Source: an uncultured Eubacterium sp.
GTDB taxonomy: Bacteria; Bacillota; Clostridia; Lachnospirales; Lachnospiraceae
Assembly: GCA_910584595.1 (NCBI GenBank)
Contig: CAJUBQ010000004.1
Span: 32,577-96,576, forward strand
DNA: 64,000 bases
Direction: 5' to 3'
Numbering within the stretch: position 1 is the stretch's first letter; every line of letters starts with the position of its first letter. The notes beneath the pieces were generated by a model. That model was not told the DNA's origin. It saw nothing but the letters and a program-made list of their open reading frames with translations, and did not search any database. Positions 1 through 8,433 of the stretch are shown in pieces. The position numbers and the translations under genes were made by a program.

Positions 1-779
1 AACTGGTGGATCTCATTATTGAGCTGGTTGACGCAAGAATACCGGTCAGCAGCCATAATCCGGACATCGATGATCTTGGAAAAAATAAATCCAGATTAGT
101 TTTATTAAATAAAGCGGATCTTGCCGATCAGTCAAGGAATCAGATATGGTGTGAATATTATAAAGATCACGGGATGTATGCGGTGCAGTTAGATTCCAGA
201 AATCGCGCCGGTATGAAGGAAGTGCATCGTATTATTCAGGAAGCATGTAAAGAAAAGCTGGAGCGCAACCGTAAAAGAGGGATATTAAATCGTCCGGTGC
301 GAGCTATGGTTGCAGGTATTCCCAACGTAGGTAAATCTACATTTATTAATTCGTTTGCGGGGAAAGCCTGTGCAAAGACAGGCAATCAACCGGGGGTGAC
401 AAAAGGAAAACAATGGATACGGCTGAATAAAAATGTAGAACTTTTAGATACGCCGGGAATTTTGTGGCCTAAATTTGAAGATCAGATGATCGGCCTGCAT
501 CTGGCGCTGATCGGTTCTATCAAAGATGAGCTCCTGCATAAGGAAGAAATGGCTTTGGAGCTGATTGAAAAGCTGGCCGATCAATATCCGGGAATTTTAT
601 CCAAACGGTATGACCTGGATGAAAAAGGGAAACCCGCAGTAGTTTTAGAACATTTGGCGCAGAATAGAAACTGCCTGAAAAAAGGCGGGGAATTGGATAC
701 GAATAAGGCGTCGGCTTTATTATTAGAAGAATTTCGCAGTGGAAAATTGGGACGGATTACAATGGAATTACCAGAATAA
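1..779 (+). CDS. rbgA: Ribosome biogenesis GTPase RbgA (YlqF), 5' end missing
   Basis: This is a circularly permuted GTPase needed for late assembly of the 50S ribosomal subunit. The visible 258 residues show the permuted motif order: the G4 motif NKAD comes first (near residue 37), followed by the Walker A loop GIPNVGKST and then G3 DTPG. The C-terminal helical domain that contacts rRNA follows. The reading frame is open to the left edge of the window, so the N-terminus lies outside; the GTG at position 6 is an internal valine. The gene is followed by lepB and rnhB, the usual Firmicute order. Confidence 0.95.
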   Translation, partial: LVDLIIELVDARIPVSSHNPDIDDLGKNKSRLVLLNKADLADQSRNQIWCEYYKDHGMYAVQLDSRNRAGMKEVHRIIQEACKEKLERNRKRGILNRPVRAMVAGIPNVGKSTFINSFAGKACAKTGNQPGVTKGKQWIRLNKNVELLDTPGILWPKFEDQMIGLHLALIGSIKDELLHKEEMALELIEKLADQYPGILSKRYDLDEKGKPAVVLEHLAQNRNCLKKGGELDTNKASALLLEEFRSGKLGRITMELPE

Positions 780-825
780 GATTAAAAGTGTGAGAAAAAT
801 ATTGCGGCTGATAGGGTGATGAAAC

Positions 826-1410
826 ATGAAGGCAATATTTAAGGATGTCGTTAGCCTGTGCTTTTATCTGGTCATTGTTATGGGATGCACGTACGTATTC
901 GTAAATTATGCGGTGCAGCGTACTGAGATTGAGGGCGATTCTATGCAGACAATGCTTTCGGATCGGGATCAGGTGCTTGTAGACAAGCTGACTTATCGTT
1001 TCAGGGAACCGCAGCGGTATGATATCATAGCATTTCCATATCGTTATGAGCAGGATACGTTTTATGTCAAACGAATTATTGGCCTGCCTGGAGAAAAGAT
1101 ACGGATTGATGCACAGGGTACGATATTTATTAACGATGAAGCGTTAGAAGAACATTATGGAACAGAGGCGATCAGCCATCCGGGATTTGCGTCTGTGCCG
1201 AAAATATTGGCGGAGGATGAATATTTTGTGCTTGGCGATAACCGCAATAACAGTGAGGACAGCCGGTTTGCATCGGTTGGGTACGTACGCCGTTCGGAGA
1301 TTGTCGGAAAAGTGTTTTTTCGTATTTATCCGTTTTCTTCGATTGGTTTCATCACGGATGCCGGAGACGGTGAAAACAGGAAGAATGCCAAAAAAGGGGA
1401 AAAGGAATAA
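826..1410 (+). CDS. lepB: Signal peptidase I
   Basis: This is a type I signal peptidase that removes signal peptides from exported proteins at the outer face of the membrane. It has 194 residues with one N-terminal membrane segment (about residues 8-28). The catalytic serine lies in GDSM (Ser39) and the general-base lysine in YVKRIIG (Lys82); GDNRNNSEDSR is the conserved late box. The C-terminus ends in a charged, lysine-rich tail. It sits 46 bases after rbgA, and rnhB begins just after its stop, consistent with one transcript. Confidence 0.95.
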   Translation: MKAIFKDVVSLCFYLVIVMGCTYVFVNYAVQRTEIEGDSMQTMLSDRDQVLVDKLTYRFREPQRYDIIAFPYRYEQDTFYVKRIIGLPGEKIRIDAQGTIFINDEALEEHYGTEAISHPGFASVPKILAEDEYFVLGDNRNNSEDSRFASVGYVRRSEIVGKVFFRIYPFSSIGFITDAGDGENRKNAKKGEKE

Positions 1411-1420
1411 GGTACAGGTG

Positions 1421-2197
1421 ATGCGTGAGGAAAGAGTACAAAAAACAATTGCACAGGTTCAGGAGGAATATCAGGCAGCACAGTTACCTATGCTGCCTGA
1501 ATTTATCTGTGTTTATCAAAAGGATGCAAGAGCAGGCATACAAAAAATAGTGCAAAAAGCCAGAAGGAAAATTCAAAAACTGGAAGAGGAGCGTGTGCGC
1601 ATTTATGAGATGAGCGCATATGAGCGCAAGTATGCACAATGCACATGGATCTGCGGGATAGACGAAGCCGGCAGAGGGCCTCTGGCAGGGCCGGTTGTAG
1701 CAGGTGCGGTGATTCTTCCGAAAGATTGTGAGATTTTGTATTTGAATGATTCTAAACAGTTGTCGGCCAATATGCGGGAAGAATTATTTGATATCATTAT
1801 GGAAAAGGCAGTTGCGGCGGGAATAGGGATTGTATCTGCAGAAATAATAGATCAGATCAATATTTTGCAGGCAACATATCAGGCTATGCGGGAAGCTATT
1901 AACAATCTTGGTAGAATACCCGATATATTGTTAAATGATGCTGTTACAATACCGGATGTACAGATCAGGCAGGTGCCTATTATCAAAGGTGACGCCAAAA
2001 GCGTTTCCATTGCGGCAGCCAGTATTATTGCGAAGGTGACAAGAGATCATATGATGGAGGAGTACGACCGGATCTATCCGGGGTATGGATTTGCTGCCCA
2101 TAAAGGATATGGGACAAAAGAACATATGTGCGCACTGCATCAGATCGGTCCTTGTGCGATTCACAGAAAGACATTTATCAAATCAATTGTCGGGTAA
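1421..2197 (+). CDS. rnhB: Ribonuclease HII
   Basis: This enzyme cleaves the RNA strand of RNA-DNA hybrids and excises misincorporated ribonucleotides. It has 258 residues. The catalytic Asp-Glu pair is in IDEAGRGPLAGP (Asp81, Glu82), with further acidic residues in LLND and in the box SIAAASIIAKVTRD. An N-terminal helical extension of about 70 residues resembles the one in Bacillus RnhB. The open frame extends upstream into lepB, but the ATG at 1421 gives the usual family length, so the longer version is not used. Confidence 0.93.
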   Translation: MREERVQKTIAQVQEEYQAAQLPMLPEFICVYQKDARAGIQKIVQKARRKIQKLEEERVRIYEMSAYERKYAQCTWICGIDEAGRGPLAGPVVAGAVILPKDCEILYLNDSKQLSANMREELFDIIMEKAVAAGIGIVSAEIIDQINILQATYQAMREAINNLGRIPDILLNDAVTIPDVQIRQVPIIKGDAKSVSIAAASIIAKVTRDHMMEEYDRIYPGYGFAAHKGYGTKEHMCALHQIGPCAIHRKTFIKSIVG

Positions 2198-2274
2198 AAA
2201 CCAGATCGGAAATGCCGGAATAAAAGTAACAGGTCAGCTTGTTTGGACTGTAAACATGACAGGAGGCAGAAATT

Positions 2275-4083
2275 ATGCAGATTGCAGATTATTTAGGACA
2301 ATATGCCAACACGCTTGCAAATGCATCGTCGGCAGCGCCGTCATCTGTACAAAACGCTGGTACAGTGACACAGAGTGTTGTGTCAGAACTGACGCAGATG
2401 CAGGAAGGGGCTGTGTTTGAGGGCAGCATCAATGCGATGGACGGCTCAAAAATATTGCTTGGCCTTCAAAACGGGCAGACGATCACAGCCCGGTTAGAAG
2501 GCAGCGTCAACCTTATGCTGGGACAGTCTGTGTTTTTTCAGGTAAAATCCAACGACGGGAATACGATTGCGATCAAACCGTTTACGGACGGACAGACCTT
2601 TAATCCAACGATTCAAAAAGCGCTGGATGCGGCTGGTATGGAGATGACAAAAGATACGATGGATATGGTAAATCGTATGATGGAAGAAGGGCTGCCGATT
2701 GATAAGCAGTCGTTGGCTTCGATGCGCCAGACGCTTATGCAGAATCCGTATGTATCGTTGGATACGGCCGTTACGATGACCAAACTTGGAATTCCTGTCA
2801 ACAGTCAGCTTGCGGCACAGTTTGAAAATTATCAGAATGACCGCCACTCTATGTTAAATGAGATGAATCAGGTGATGGAAGGGCTGTCAAAGGTGTATGC
2901 AAAGGCGCCTGCTTCCCAGCTGCAGCAGCTAAATCAACAGATATTATCGATTCTTCAGGGAGCCGAAAAAAGCCAGTCCGGCGTACAGCTGTTTTTGGAA
3001 GAAACGCTGGCATCCCAAAAAGAAGGCGTGCAGGAAGGTCTGCCGCAAATGCCATCCGACGGGCAGGAACCAGCAGGAAAACAGATGGCAGATTTAGCAG
3101 GTAAAATTCCGGGATTGCAGACGCAGCAGGAATTTGCTGACAAGATACAGTCCCAATCAGGCCATCAGATGTCGGAAGCTGCGGCGGATGAATCGGCAGG
3201 CGCTTCGGAAAAAGCAAGTATACAGATGGCAGACGGCAAAGAGGCCGTACCGCCCAGACAACTGTCAGAGCTGCTTTCCAGACATCAGATTGCACAACTG
3301 GAAGCACAGCTTAAGGAAGCGTTTCCAAAGGCAGAATTTGGAAAGCTGAATACGCAGCTGAGCGCAAAAGAATTCTTAGATGCAGTCGCGCAGCAGCTGG
3401 AACAGCATCCATCTTTCGATAAATCAGCGCTTGGCCGGCTGTTTTCCGGAAAAGAGTATCATGCGCTTTTAAAAGAAGTGATGCAGGAGCAGTGGACGGT
3501 TCGGCCTGAAGAATTAAAGACAGAGCATAAAGTGGAAGAACTGTACCAGAGGTTGAATCGCCAGATGGGACAGATTGAGCAGCTGGCAAAGCAGACGGGT
3601 ATGAATACGGGGCAGCTTTCACAGGCAGCAGCGCAAGTGCGTGACAATATTGAATTTATGCATCAGATCAATCAGGCGTATACCTATGTGCAGATTCCGC
3701 TGAAAATGGCAAATCAAAATGCACATAGCGATCTGTATGTCTATACAAATAAGCGTAATCTTAGAAAAAAAGAAGGAGAATTATCGGCATTTTTGCATCT
3801 GGAACTGGAAAATCTCGGTACGACGGATGTTTCGATTAAGATGCTGGATAAAAATGTAAGTACAAAATTTTATCTGGAAGACGACGCTTCTTATGATCTA
3901 ATCGAAGAACATCTTCCACAGCTTACGCAGCGTCTGGAAAAACTGGGCTATCATTGTCATGTCACGGTGGAAAACAGAGAGGAAAACGTAGATTTTGTCG
4001 AAGATTTTCTGCAAAAGAGCCAGCCGGCGAAAGCGGCGAACAAAGGAATGGTGCATCGGTATTCGTTTGATGTAAGGGCTTAG
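2275..4083 (+). CDS. FliK-like flagellar hook-length control domain protein (YlqG-like)
   Basis: The protein has 602 residues. It has a long glutamine- and alanine-rich middle and a C-terminal region (about 470-590) resembling the FliK C-terminal domain, with alternating beta strands such as LHLELENLGTTDVSIKML. Its place between rnhB and an FlhB-tail-like gene matches ylqG of Bacillus subtilis, a FliK-like gene outside the flagellar operon. A role in type III export or hook-length control is inferred; it may be a separate paralogue of the true FliK. The stop TAG lies inside the sequence TTAGGAACTG, a half-copy of the repeat seen at 4861 and 40534. Confidence 0.75.
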   Translation: MQIADYLGQYANTLANASSAAPSSVQNAGTVTQSVVSELTQMQEGAVFEGSINAMDGSKILLGLQNGQTITARLEGSVNLMLGQSVFFQVKSNDGNTIAIKPFTDGQTFNPTIQKALDAAGMEMTKDTMDMVNRMMEEGLPIDKQSLASMRQTLMQNPYVSLDTAVTMTKLGIPVNSQLAAQFENYQNDRHSMLNEMNQVMEGLSKVYAKAPASQLQQLNQQILSILQGAEKSQSGVQLFLEETLASQKEGVQEGLPQMPSDGQEPAGKQMADLAGKIPGLQTQQEFADKIQSQSGHQMSEAAADESAGASEKASIQMADGKEAVPPRQLSELLSRHQIAQLEAQLKEAFPKAEFGKLNTQLSAKEFLDAVAQQLEQHPSFDKSALGRLFSGKEYHALLKEVMQEQWTVRPEELKTEHKVEELYQRLNRQMGQIEQLAKQTGMNTGQLSQAAAQVRDNIEFMHQINQAYTYVQIPLKMANQNAHSDLYVYTNKRNLRKKEGELSAFLHLELENLGTTDVSIKMLDKNVSTKFYLEDDASYDLIEEHLPQLTQRLEKLGYHCHVTVENREENVDFVEDFLQKSQPAKAANKGMVHRYSFDVRA

Positions 4084-4101
4084 GAACTGCGATGAATGAT
4101 A

Positions 4102-4165
4102 AGTAAAGATAAATTAAGATAAATAAAGAAAATAAAGATAAACAAAGATGAATAACGATAAGTAA
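4102..4165. repeat. A-rich low-complexity stretch with repeated AAGATAA-like words
   Basis: Between the FliK-like gene and the FlhB-like gene lie about 64 bases made of imperfect copies of words such as AAGATAA and AATAAAG, almost free of C. It is not coding in any convincing frame. It may be slipped-strand repeat sequence, or an unstructured leader ahead of the downstream ribosome binding site. Confidence 0.5.
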
Positions 4166-4214
4166 TGAACATGATGGCAGACAGCTATATATAGAAGGAA
4201 AAAGGAGAAGCGTC

Positions 4215-4511
4215 GTGGCACCAAAAAAAGCAGAAAAACTAAAAACTGCGGTAGCGCTTTCCTATGAACCGGGAGAGCAGGCGCCGAAGATACTTGCAAC
4301 CGGAAAAGGCGCTTTAGCAGAAAAGATTATTGATGCTGCAAAAGAAGCGGATGTACCGACTTATAAGGATGATAAGCTGGCAGATACGCTTTCACGGCTG
4401 GAGATCGGAGATATGATACCGCCGGAGTTATATCAGGTTGTGGCTGAGATTCTTGTATTTGTAAACGATATGGATAAAATACGCCAGAAACTTGGAGATT
4501 ATAAAAAATGA
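4215..4511 (+). CDS. FlhB C-terminal-domain-like protein (YlqH/EscU family)
   Basis: This 98-residue protein corresponds to the cytoplasmic tail of FlhB/EscU, the export switch of type III secretion. The segments AVALSYEPG, ILATGKGALAEKII and IPPELYQVVAEILVFV follow the FlhB tail pattern. The membrane part of FlhB is absent, and so is the autocleavage motif NPTH; the residues before AVAL are KLKT. The start is GTG at 4215, preceded by AAGGAG. It ends within a few bases of yraN, which starts at 4508. This is the ylqH position of the Bacillus cluster. Its partner may be the FliK-like protein encoded just upstream; that is inference. Confidence 0.85.
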   Translation: MAPKKAEKLKTAVALSYEPGEQAPKILATGKGALAEKIIDAAKEADVPTYKDDKLADTLSRLEIGDMIPPELYQVVAEILVFVNDMDKIRQKLGDYKK

Positions 4512-4864
4512 AAAACACCCGGGCAGTCGGTACGGATTATGAGAAACAAGCGGCTGAATATTTGGAAACACGTGGATATCACATATTGGAGAAAAATTTT
4601 CGCTGCAGGATGGGCGAAATTGACCTGATTGCAGAAGAAGACGGCTATCTGGTATTTATCGAGGTCAAATATCGGGCAGGTACGCAGATGGGAGAGCCGC
4701 AGGAGGCAGTAAATTTCCGTAAACAGCAAAAAATAAGCAGAGCGGCGTCTTATTATTGTCTGCGCCATAAAATATCTCCGCAAAAACCTTGCCGCTTTGA
4801 TGTGATAGCGTGTATGGGCGGAGAATGGACAATAATTCAAAATGCGTTTGACTATATACAGTAA
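4508..4864 (+). CDS. YraN (UPF0102) family putative endonuclease
   Basis: This 118-residue protein has the UPF0102 signature: AAEYLETRGYHILEKNFRC, then GEIDLIAEEDGYLVFIEVKYR, which is the PD-(D/E)XK nuclease core (Glu, Asp, Glu-x-Lys). The family belongs to the restriction-endonuclease fold; its cellular role is not well defined. The start overlaps the end of the FlhB-like gene by 4 bases (ATGA), indicating translational coupling. The stop codon TAA lies inside an inverted-repeat element that begins at 4861. Confidence 0.9.
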   Translation: MKNTRAVGTDYEKQAAEYLETRGYHILEKNFRCRMGEIDLIAEEDGYLVFIEVKYRAGTQMGEPQEAVNFRKQQKISRAASYYCLRHKISPQKPCRFDVIACMGGEWTIIQNAFDYIQ

Positions 4865-4913
4865 GGAACTGTGAATAAATTCCTTTGCAATTTACTTATT
4901 CACAGTTCCTTAC
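4861..4913. repeat. Inverted-repeat element, family B (AGGAACTGT ends)
   Basis: A 53-bp element has perfect 18-bp inverted ends (4861-4878 and 4896-4913, beginning GTAAGGAACTGTGAATAA). The interior also matches the element at 40534-40580 when that one is read in reverse, including CTTTGCAATTTA. The stop codon of yraN falls in the left arm. There is no T-run after the stem, so it is not a standard terminator. Confidence 0.8.
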
Positions 4914-4950
4914 GATAACGAATCTGAGATTTTTAAGAAGGATAAAATGG

Positions 4951-5814
4951 ATGATAAAATTAAACGATTTTAAGACTGCAGATGACAGAAAGGTATTTTA
5001 CATAGAGGATGACAGTGCGGATGGAGGAATTCCGCTTTTGAAGTTTCATTTGTTTGACCGGCTGCCGTTTGTGGATTATGGGATTACCACACGTGCAGGC
5101 GGAGTGAGCGAAGGGATATTTTCTGCTTTGAATCTAAGTTATACAAGAGGAGATGAAAAAATTGCCGTAGATGAGAATTATCATCGTACGGCAGTTTCGC
5201 TTCATGCAAAAATATCTGATTTTGTATTGACAGATCAGACGCATACCGTCAATATACGGACCGTTTCGCGGAAAGACTGCGGCAAAGGAATTTTGCGGGA
5301 AAAAGATTATCAGGATATAGATGGGCTGATTACAGATGAGCCGGATATAGTATTGTCAGCATTTTTTGCAGACTGTGTACCGCTGCTGTTTATCGATCCG
5401 GTGCATCGCGCGATTGGCGTCAGCCATTCCGGCTGGCGCGGGACTGTGGCAGGAATGGGACGCGAGACGGTAAGGGCTATGCAGGAAGCATATGGCAGCA
5501 GTCCAAAGGAGCTGTATGGTGCAGTCGGGCCTTCGATCTGCCAGTCTTGCTATGAAGTCAGCGAAGACGTAGCGTTTCGTTTTATGGAACAATTTCCACA
5601 GGCTGGCGAAGAACTGTGTATGCCTGGTGCGCCGGGAAAATACCAGCTGAATTTGTGGAAGGCAAATGAACTTGTATTGCTGGAAGCGGGTATTCAAAAA
5701 GAACATCTGGCCGTGACGAATATTTGTACGTGCTGCAATCCGAAGCTGCTGTTTTCCCATCGTGCAAGCAAAGGGAAGCGGGGCAATTTTGGAGCGTTTA
5801 TAAAGCTTAGGTGA
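4951..5814 (+). CDS. pgeF: Peptidoglycan editing factor PgeF (YlmD/YfiH, multicopper-polyphenol-oxidase fold)
   Basis: The product has 287 residues. It is a laccase-domain protein of the family that removes wrongly incorporated amino acids (L-Ser in place of L-Ala) from peptidoglycan precursors; purine nucleoside activity is also known in the family. Metal-binding residues are visible in TDQTHTV (His), FADCVPLLF (Cys) and SHSGWRGTVAGM (His). The frame extends upstream to 4885, but that part lies in the inverted repeat; the ATG at 4951 has AAGAAGGA at good spacing and gives the usual length. Confidence 0.9.
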   Translation: MIKLNDFKTADDRKVFYIEDDSADGGIPLLKFHLFDRLPFVDYGITTRAGGVSEGIFSALNLSYTRGDEKIAVDENYHRTAVSLHAKISDFVLTDQTHTVNIRTVSRKDCGKGILREKDYQDIDGLITDEPDIVLSAFFADCVPLLFIDPVHRAIGVSHSGWRGTVAGMGRETVRAMQEAYGSSPKELYGAVGPSICQSCYEVSEDVAFRFMEQFPQAGEELCMPGAPGKYQLNLWKANELVLLEAGIQKEHLAVTNICTCCNPKLLFSHRASKGKRGNFGAFIKLR

Positions 5815-5843
5815 TAGCATTGTGCAAAAAGATGAAAAAATAG

Positions 5844-5871
5844 GCATAGTTCCCGTCCAATGACATAAAGT
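5844..5871 (+). promoter_or_regulatory. Putative sigma-E promoter of spoIVA
   Basis: GCATAGT (5844-5850) and CATAAAGT (5864-5871), 13 bases apart, resemble the sigma-E pattern (about GMATATT, 13-15 bases, CATACAnT). Sigma-E control of spoIVA is established in Bacillus subtilis. The assignment is by eye. Confidence 0.5.
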
Positions 5872-5907
5872 ATAGAAAGCGAATTTATGGCAGGAAGGAC
5901 AGGGAGG

Positions 5908-7380
5908 ATGGAGCAGTACAATTTATATAAAGATATTAAGGCAAGGACAAACGGAGAAATCTATCTGGGCGTGGTGGGTGCGGTGCGTACCGGAAAGTCC
6001 ACGTTTATTAAACGATTTATGGAACAGATGGTAATTCCGAATATCGAAGATGAAAATGTCCGGGCAAGGACGAGAGATGAGCTGCCGCAGTCGGCACAGG
6101 GCAAAACGATTATGACGACAGAGCCGAAATTTATTCCAAAAGACGCGGCGGAAATTAAACTGACCGATGATATTAAGGTGAAAGTGCGTTTGATTGACTG
6201 CGTGGGATATATGGTGGAAGGCGCCAGCGGGCATCTGGAAAACGGCGTGGAGCGTATGGTCAAAACCCCATGGTCGGAACAGGAAATTCCTTTTTCGCAG
6301 GCGGCGGAGACCGGAACACGCAAAGTGATCAAAGATCATGCCACGATCGGCATTGTCGTGACGACAGACGGTACGGTGACAGAGATCCCGGCATCCAATT
6401 ATCAAAAACCAACACAAGAGACGGTCAATGAACTAAAGAAAAGCGGCAAACCATACATCATGCTGTTAAACTCAGCAAAGCCTTACAGTGACGAAGCTCG
6501 TCAGACCGCACAGCAGATGGAAGCGCAGTATGGAGTCAGTGTGATACCGGTAAACTGCGAACAGCTGCGCAAAGAAGATGTGAATCATATTTTAGAACAG
6601 ATTTTATATGAATTTCCGGTTGTGCGTATGAATTTTTATCTGCCAAAGTGGGTAGATCTGCTCGGACAGGATCGCCCGGTAAAAAAGAATGTGATTGAAA
6701 ATGCAAAAAAGATCCTGCAGGATATTACATTCGTCAAAGATGTGCAGAACTACGAATTTAAGCCGGATGGGGAATATCTGGAAAAAATCAAACTGGAGCA
6801 GATGAACCTGTCGGATGGTACGGCAGAAATCCGCATGGAGGTAGCGCAAAAGTATTATTATGAAAATATCTCAGAACTGACCGGAGTGCAGGTACACGGC
6901 GAATACGAACTGATCCGTCTGATCCGGGAAATGGCGGCAAAAAAGCAGGAATACGATAAAGTGGCAGATGCGATGCAGTCGGTCCGTATGAAAGGGTATG
7001 GGGTTGTATCCCCACAGTTATCAGATATTGCGTTAGATGAACCGGAGGTTATCAAACATGGCAGCCAGTACGGGGTTAAGATTAAGGCATCTTCGCCTTC
7101 TATCCATATGATCCGCGCCAATATTGAGACAGAAATCGCGCCAATTGTCGGCAGCGAAGAGCAGGCGCAGGGATTAAAGGAGTACATAAAAGAGGGGCAG
7201 AATTCTCAGGAAGGCGTATGGAATACAAATATATTTGGAAAGACGATCGGGGAATTAATGGAGGATGGCATCAGTCATAAAATTTCGATGATGGATGATG
7301 AAAGCCAGATGAAGCTTCAGGATACGATGCAAAAAATTGTAAATGATTCGAATGGAGGTATGGTCTGTATTATTATTTAA
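5908..7380 (+). CDS. spoIVA: Stage IV sporulation protein A (spore-coat morphogenetic ATPase)
   Basis: This 490-residue ATPase assembles on the forespore surface and forms the basement layer of the spore coat. The N-terminus IYLGVVGAVRTGKSTFIKRF carries the Walker A loop (GAVRTGKST), and the protein ends in the typical glycine and hydrophobic tail (GGMVCIII). The frame could begin at 5887, but comparison with SpoIVA proteins favours the ATG at 5908 (MEQYNLYKDI), with AGGAAGG about 9 bases upstream. Its presence is strong evidence for endospore formation. Confidence 0.97.
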   Translation: MEQYNLYKDIKARTNGEIYLGVVGAVRTGKSTFIKRFMEQMVIPNIEDENVRARTRDELPQSAQGKTIMTTEPKFIPKDAAEIKLTDDIKVKVRLIDCVGYMVEGASGHLENGVERMVKTPWSEQEIPFSQAAETGTRKVIKDHATIGIVVTTDGTVTEIPASNYQKPTQETVNELKKSGKPYIMLLNSAKPYSDEARQTAQQMEAQYGVSVIPVNCEQLRKEDVNHILEQILYEFPVVRMNFYLPKWVDLLGQDRPVKKNVIENAKKILQDITFVKDVQNYEFKPDGEYLEKIKLEQMNLSDGTAEIRMEVAQKYYYENISELTGVQVHGEYELIRLIREMAAKKQEYDKVADAMQSVRMKGYGVVSPQLSDIALDEPEVIKHGSQYGVKIKASSPSIHMIRANIETEIAPIVGSEEQAQGLKEYIKEGQNSQEGVWNTNIFGKTIGELMEDGISHKISMMDDESQMKLQDTMQKIVNDSNGGMVCIII

Positions 7381-7458
7381 CGATAAAAGGTGATAACTAA
7401 ATATTTTTCTGATATCCTCCCGTTTTATGGAAACATGCGCGTTCATAGGATTAACTGC

Positions 7459-7879
7459 TCAATGTATTGCGTACAGCTCCATAAAGACAGGGAGGTTTTT
7501 CTTTGGAGGCAAATAGGTTCTAATCATTTTTTGTAAAATTGCACATGTTTTTTTCACTTCTGCAATCAGGCGCAATGTGTCTTCCATTTCAGGATATGTA
7601 AAGCATCCGGACAAAGATTTTACTTGCAGTAGGAAGCGCTGTCGCCCAAACAGCTTATACTGATTATCGGGACTAAGCTGGCAGGTAGGAAGAAAAATAT
7701 GGAGAAAATTCACAGAGGCAGAAAATTCTGTAACCGTTCAGATAACCCATTGAACTGTTACGTATCCAGCTATTAGAAATCGCTTTGCGATGGGCCGGAT
7801 ACCTGGAAACCACTACATTTTTATACGGTCAGCACAGTAAATGTGCAGACCTACCTGAACTGTTACAAAATTCTTTCAT
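7459..7879 (-). pseudogene. Small gene of unknown function, split near its start by a 137-bp element
   Basis: On the minus strand an 84-codon frame (7713 down to 7459) has only a poorly placed GTG as start. If the element at 7730-7866 and one copy of its flanking 8-base repeat are removed, the frame joins without a break to an ATG at 7879. The joined product would be about 91 residues beginning MKEFSASVNFLHIF. In the present sequence, translation from that ATG enters the element and stops after about 16 codons. I do not recognise the family; the protein contains SPDNQYKLFGRQRFLLQVK and a charged C-terminal half. The truncated version could still be made from the GTG. Confidence 0.65.
7730..7866. 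mobile_element. 137-bp MITE-like element, family A, with 8-bp target duplication
   Basis: The ends are 12-bp inverted repeats with one mismatch (GTAACCGTTCAG at 7730-7741; CTGAACTGTTAC at 7855-7866). The element is flanked on both sides by the exact direct repeat AAAATTCT (7722-7729 and 7867-7874), the mark of transposition. It has no coding capacity, so a transposase must act in trans. Its first 32 bp form a nested inverted repeat that also occurs alone at 50462-50493, and a 55-bp shortened version occurs at 53592-53646. Confidence 0.85.
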
Positions 7880-7891
7880 TGCTTGTTTGAT

Positions 7892-7921
7892 TTGAGAAAT
7901 TTTTCGTAGAAATTTTATGAT
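7892..7921 (+). promoter_or_regulatory. Putative vegetative promoter of the 7972 gene
   Basis: TTGAGA (7892-7897) and TATGAT (7916-7921) are separated by 18 bases, about 50 bases upstream of the start codon. AAGGAGG precedes the ATG at 7972. Confidence 0.5.
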
Positions 7922-7971
7922 ATGTGTGGTAAAATAATAAATAATCTTTGTGGATTTAAGGAGGTTATGTC

Positions 7972-8421
7972 ATGGAATGCGGAGAAAAGTCAAATTCTAT
8001 TGAACAGCAAATGGCAAAACAGATTATTTTTAAAAAAGTTCAATATTGGCTGAACAAGGACGTAAAAGAAAATGCAAAAATCCTTGTGGGTAAAACATAT
8101 ATGCAGCCAGATTTCTATTCTAAGGAAGAAGGCATTATTGGGGAAATTTTTGCACATATTGGAAAGCCGAAAAAAGGGCAGGATAACAAAATTGCAAATG
8201 ATATTCTTAAAATGCTCCTTCTTGAAAAATTAGAGAAAAGAACGTATAGAAAAATTATTGTTGTGTGCGATGAACAGGAAATGAAAAAAATTACAGGAAC
8301 ATCTGTCCTTGCCGAATGTATCAGACAATTTGATATTGAAGTAAAGATGATAGATATTGAAACAGATTTGCGAACTATGCTGATAGCCGCACAAAAAAGA
8401 CAAAGAATGACAAATGCATAA
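7972..8421 (+). CDS. Hypothetical protein, possibly of the restriction-endonuclease-like fold
   Basis: The 149-residue protein is not recognised. It is lysine-rich and encoded by unusually AT-rich DNA compared with its neighbours, with a good ribosome binding site (AAGGAGG). A central stretch (GIIGEIFAHIGKPKKGQ, followed by NDILKMLLLEKL) and a later strand (RKIIVVCDEQ) are arranged somewhat like the acidic-lysine core of PD-(D/E)XK nucleases, but no catalytic set can be assigned with confidence. It lies between a transposable element and the remains of a DUF1016 nuclease gene, which suggests an acquired, possibly defence-related, patch. Confidence 0.7.
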   Translation: MECGEKSNSIEQQMAKQIIFKKVQYWLNKDVKENAKILVGKTYMQPDFYSKEEGIIGEIFAHIGKPKKGQDNKIANDILKMLLLEKLEKRTYRKIIVVCDEQEMKKITGTSVLAECIRQFDIEVKMIDIETDLRTMLIAAQKRQRMTNA

Positions 8422-8433
8422 TGAAATTATAAT

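Noticed and set aside
1157..1420. Upstream extension of the RNase HII frame into lepB
   Set aside because: It overlaps lepB in another frame and is not homologous to RNase HII; ATG 1421 gives the normal length.
2494..3647. Several long minus-strand frames opposite the FliK-like gene
   Set aside because: They are shadows caused by the Gln/Ala-rich codons of the plus-strand gene; no ribosome sites or recognisable proteins.
4885..4950. Earlier start for pgeF
   Set aside because: It lies in the family B repeat and a poorly conserved N-terminus; ATG 4951 has a proper ribosome site.
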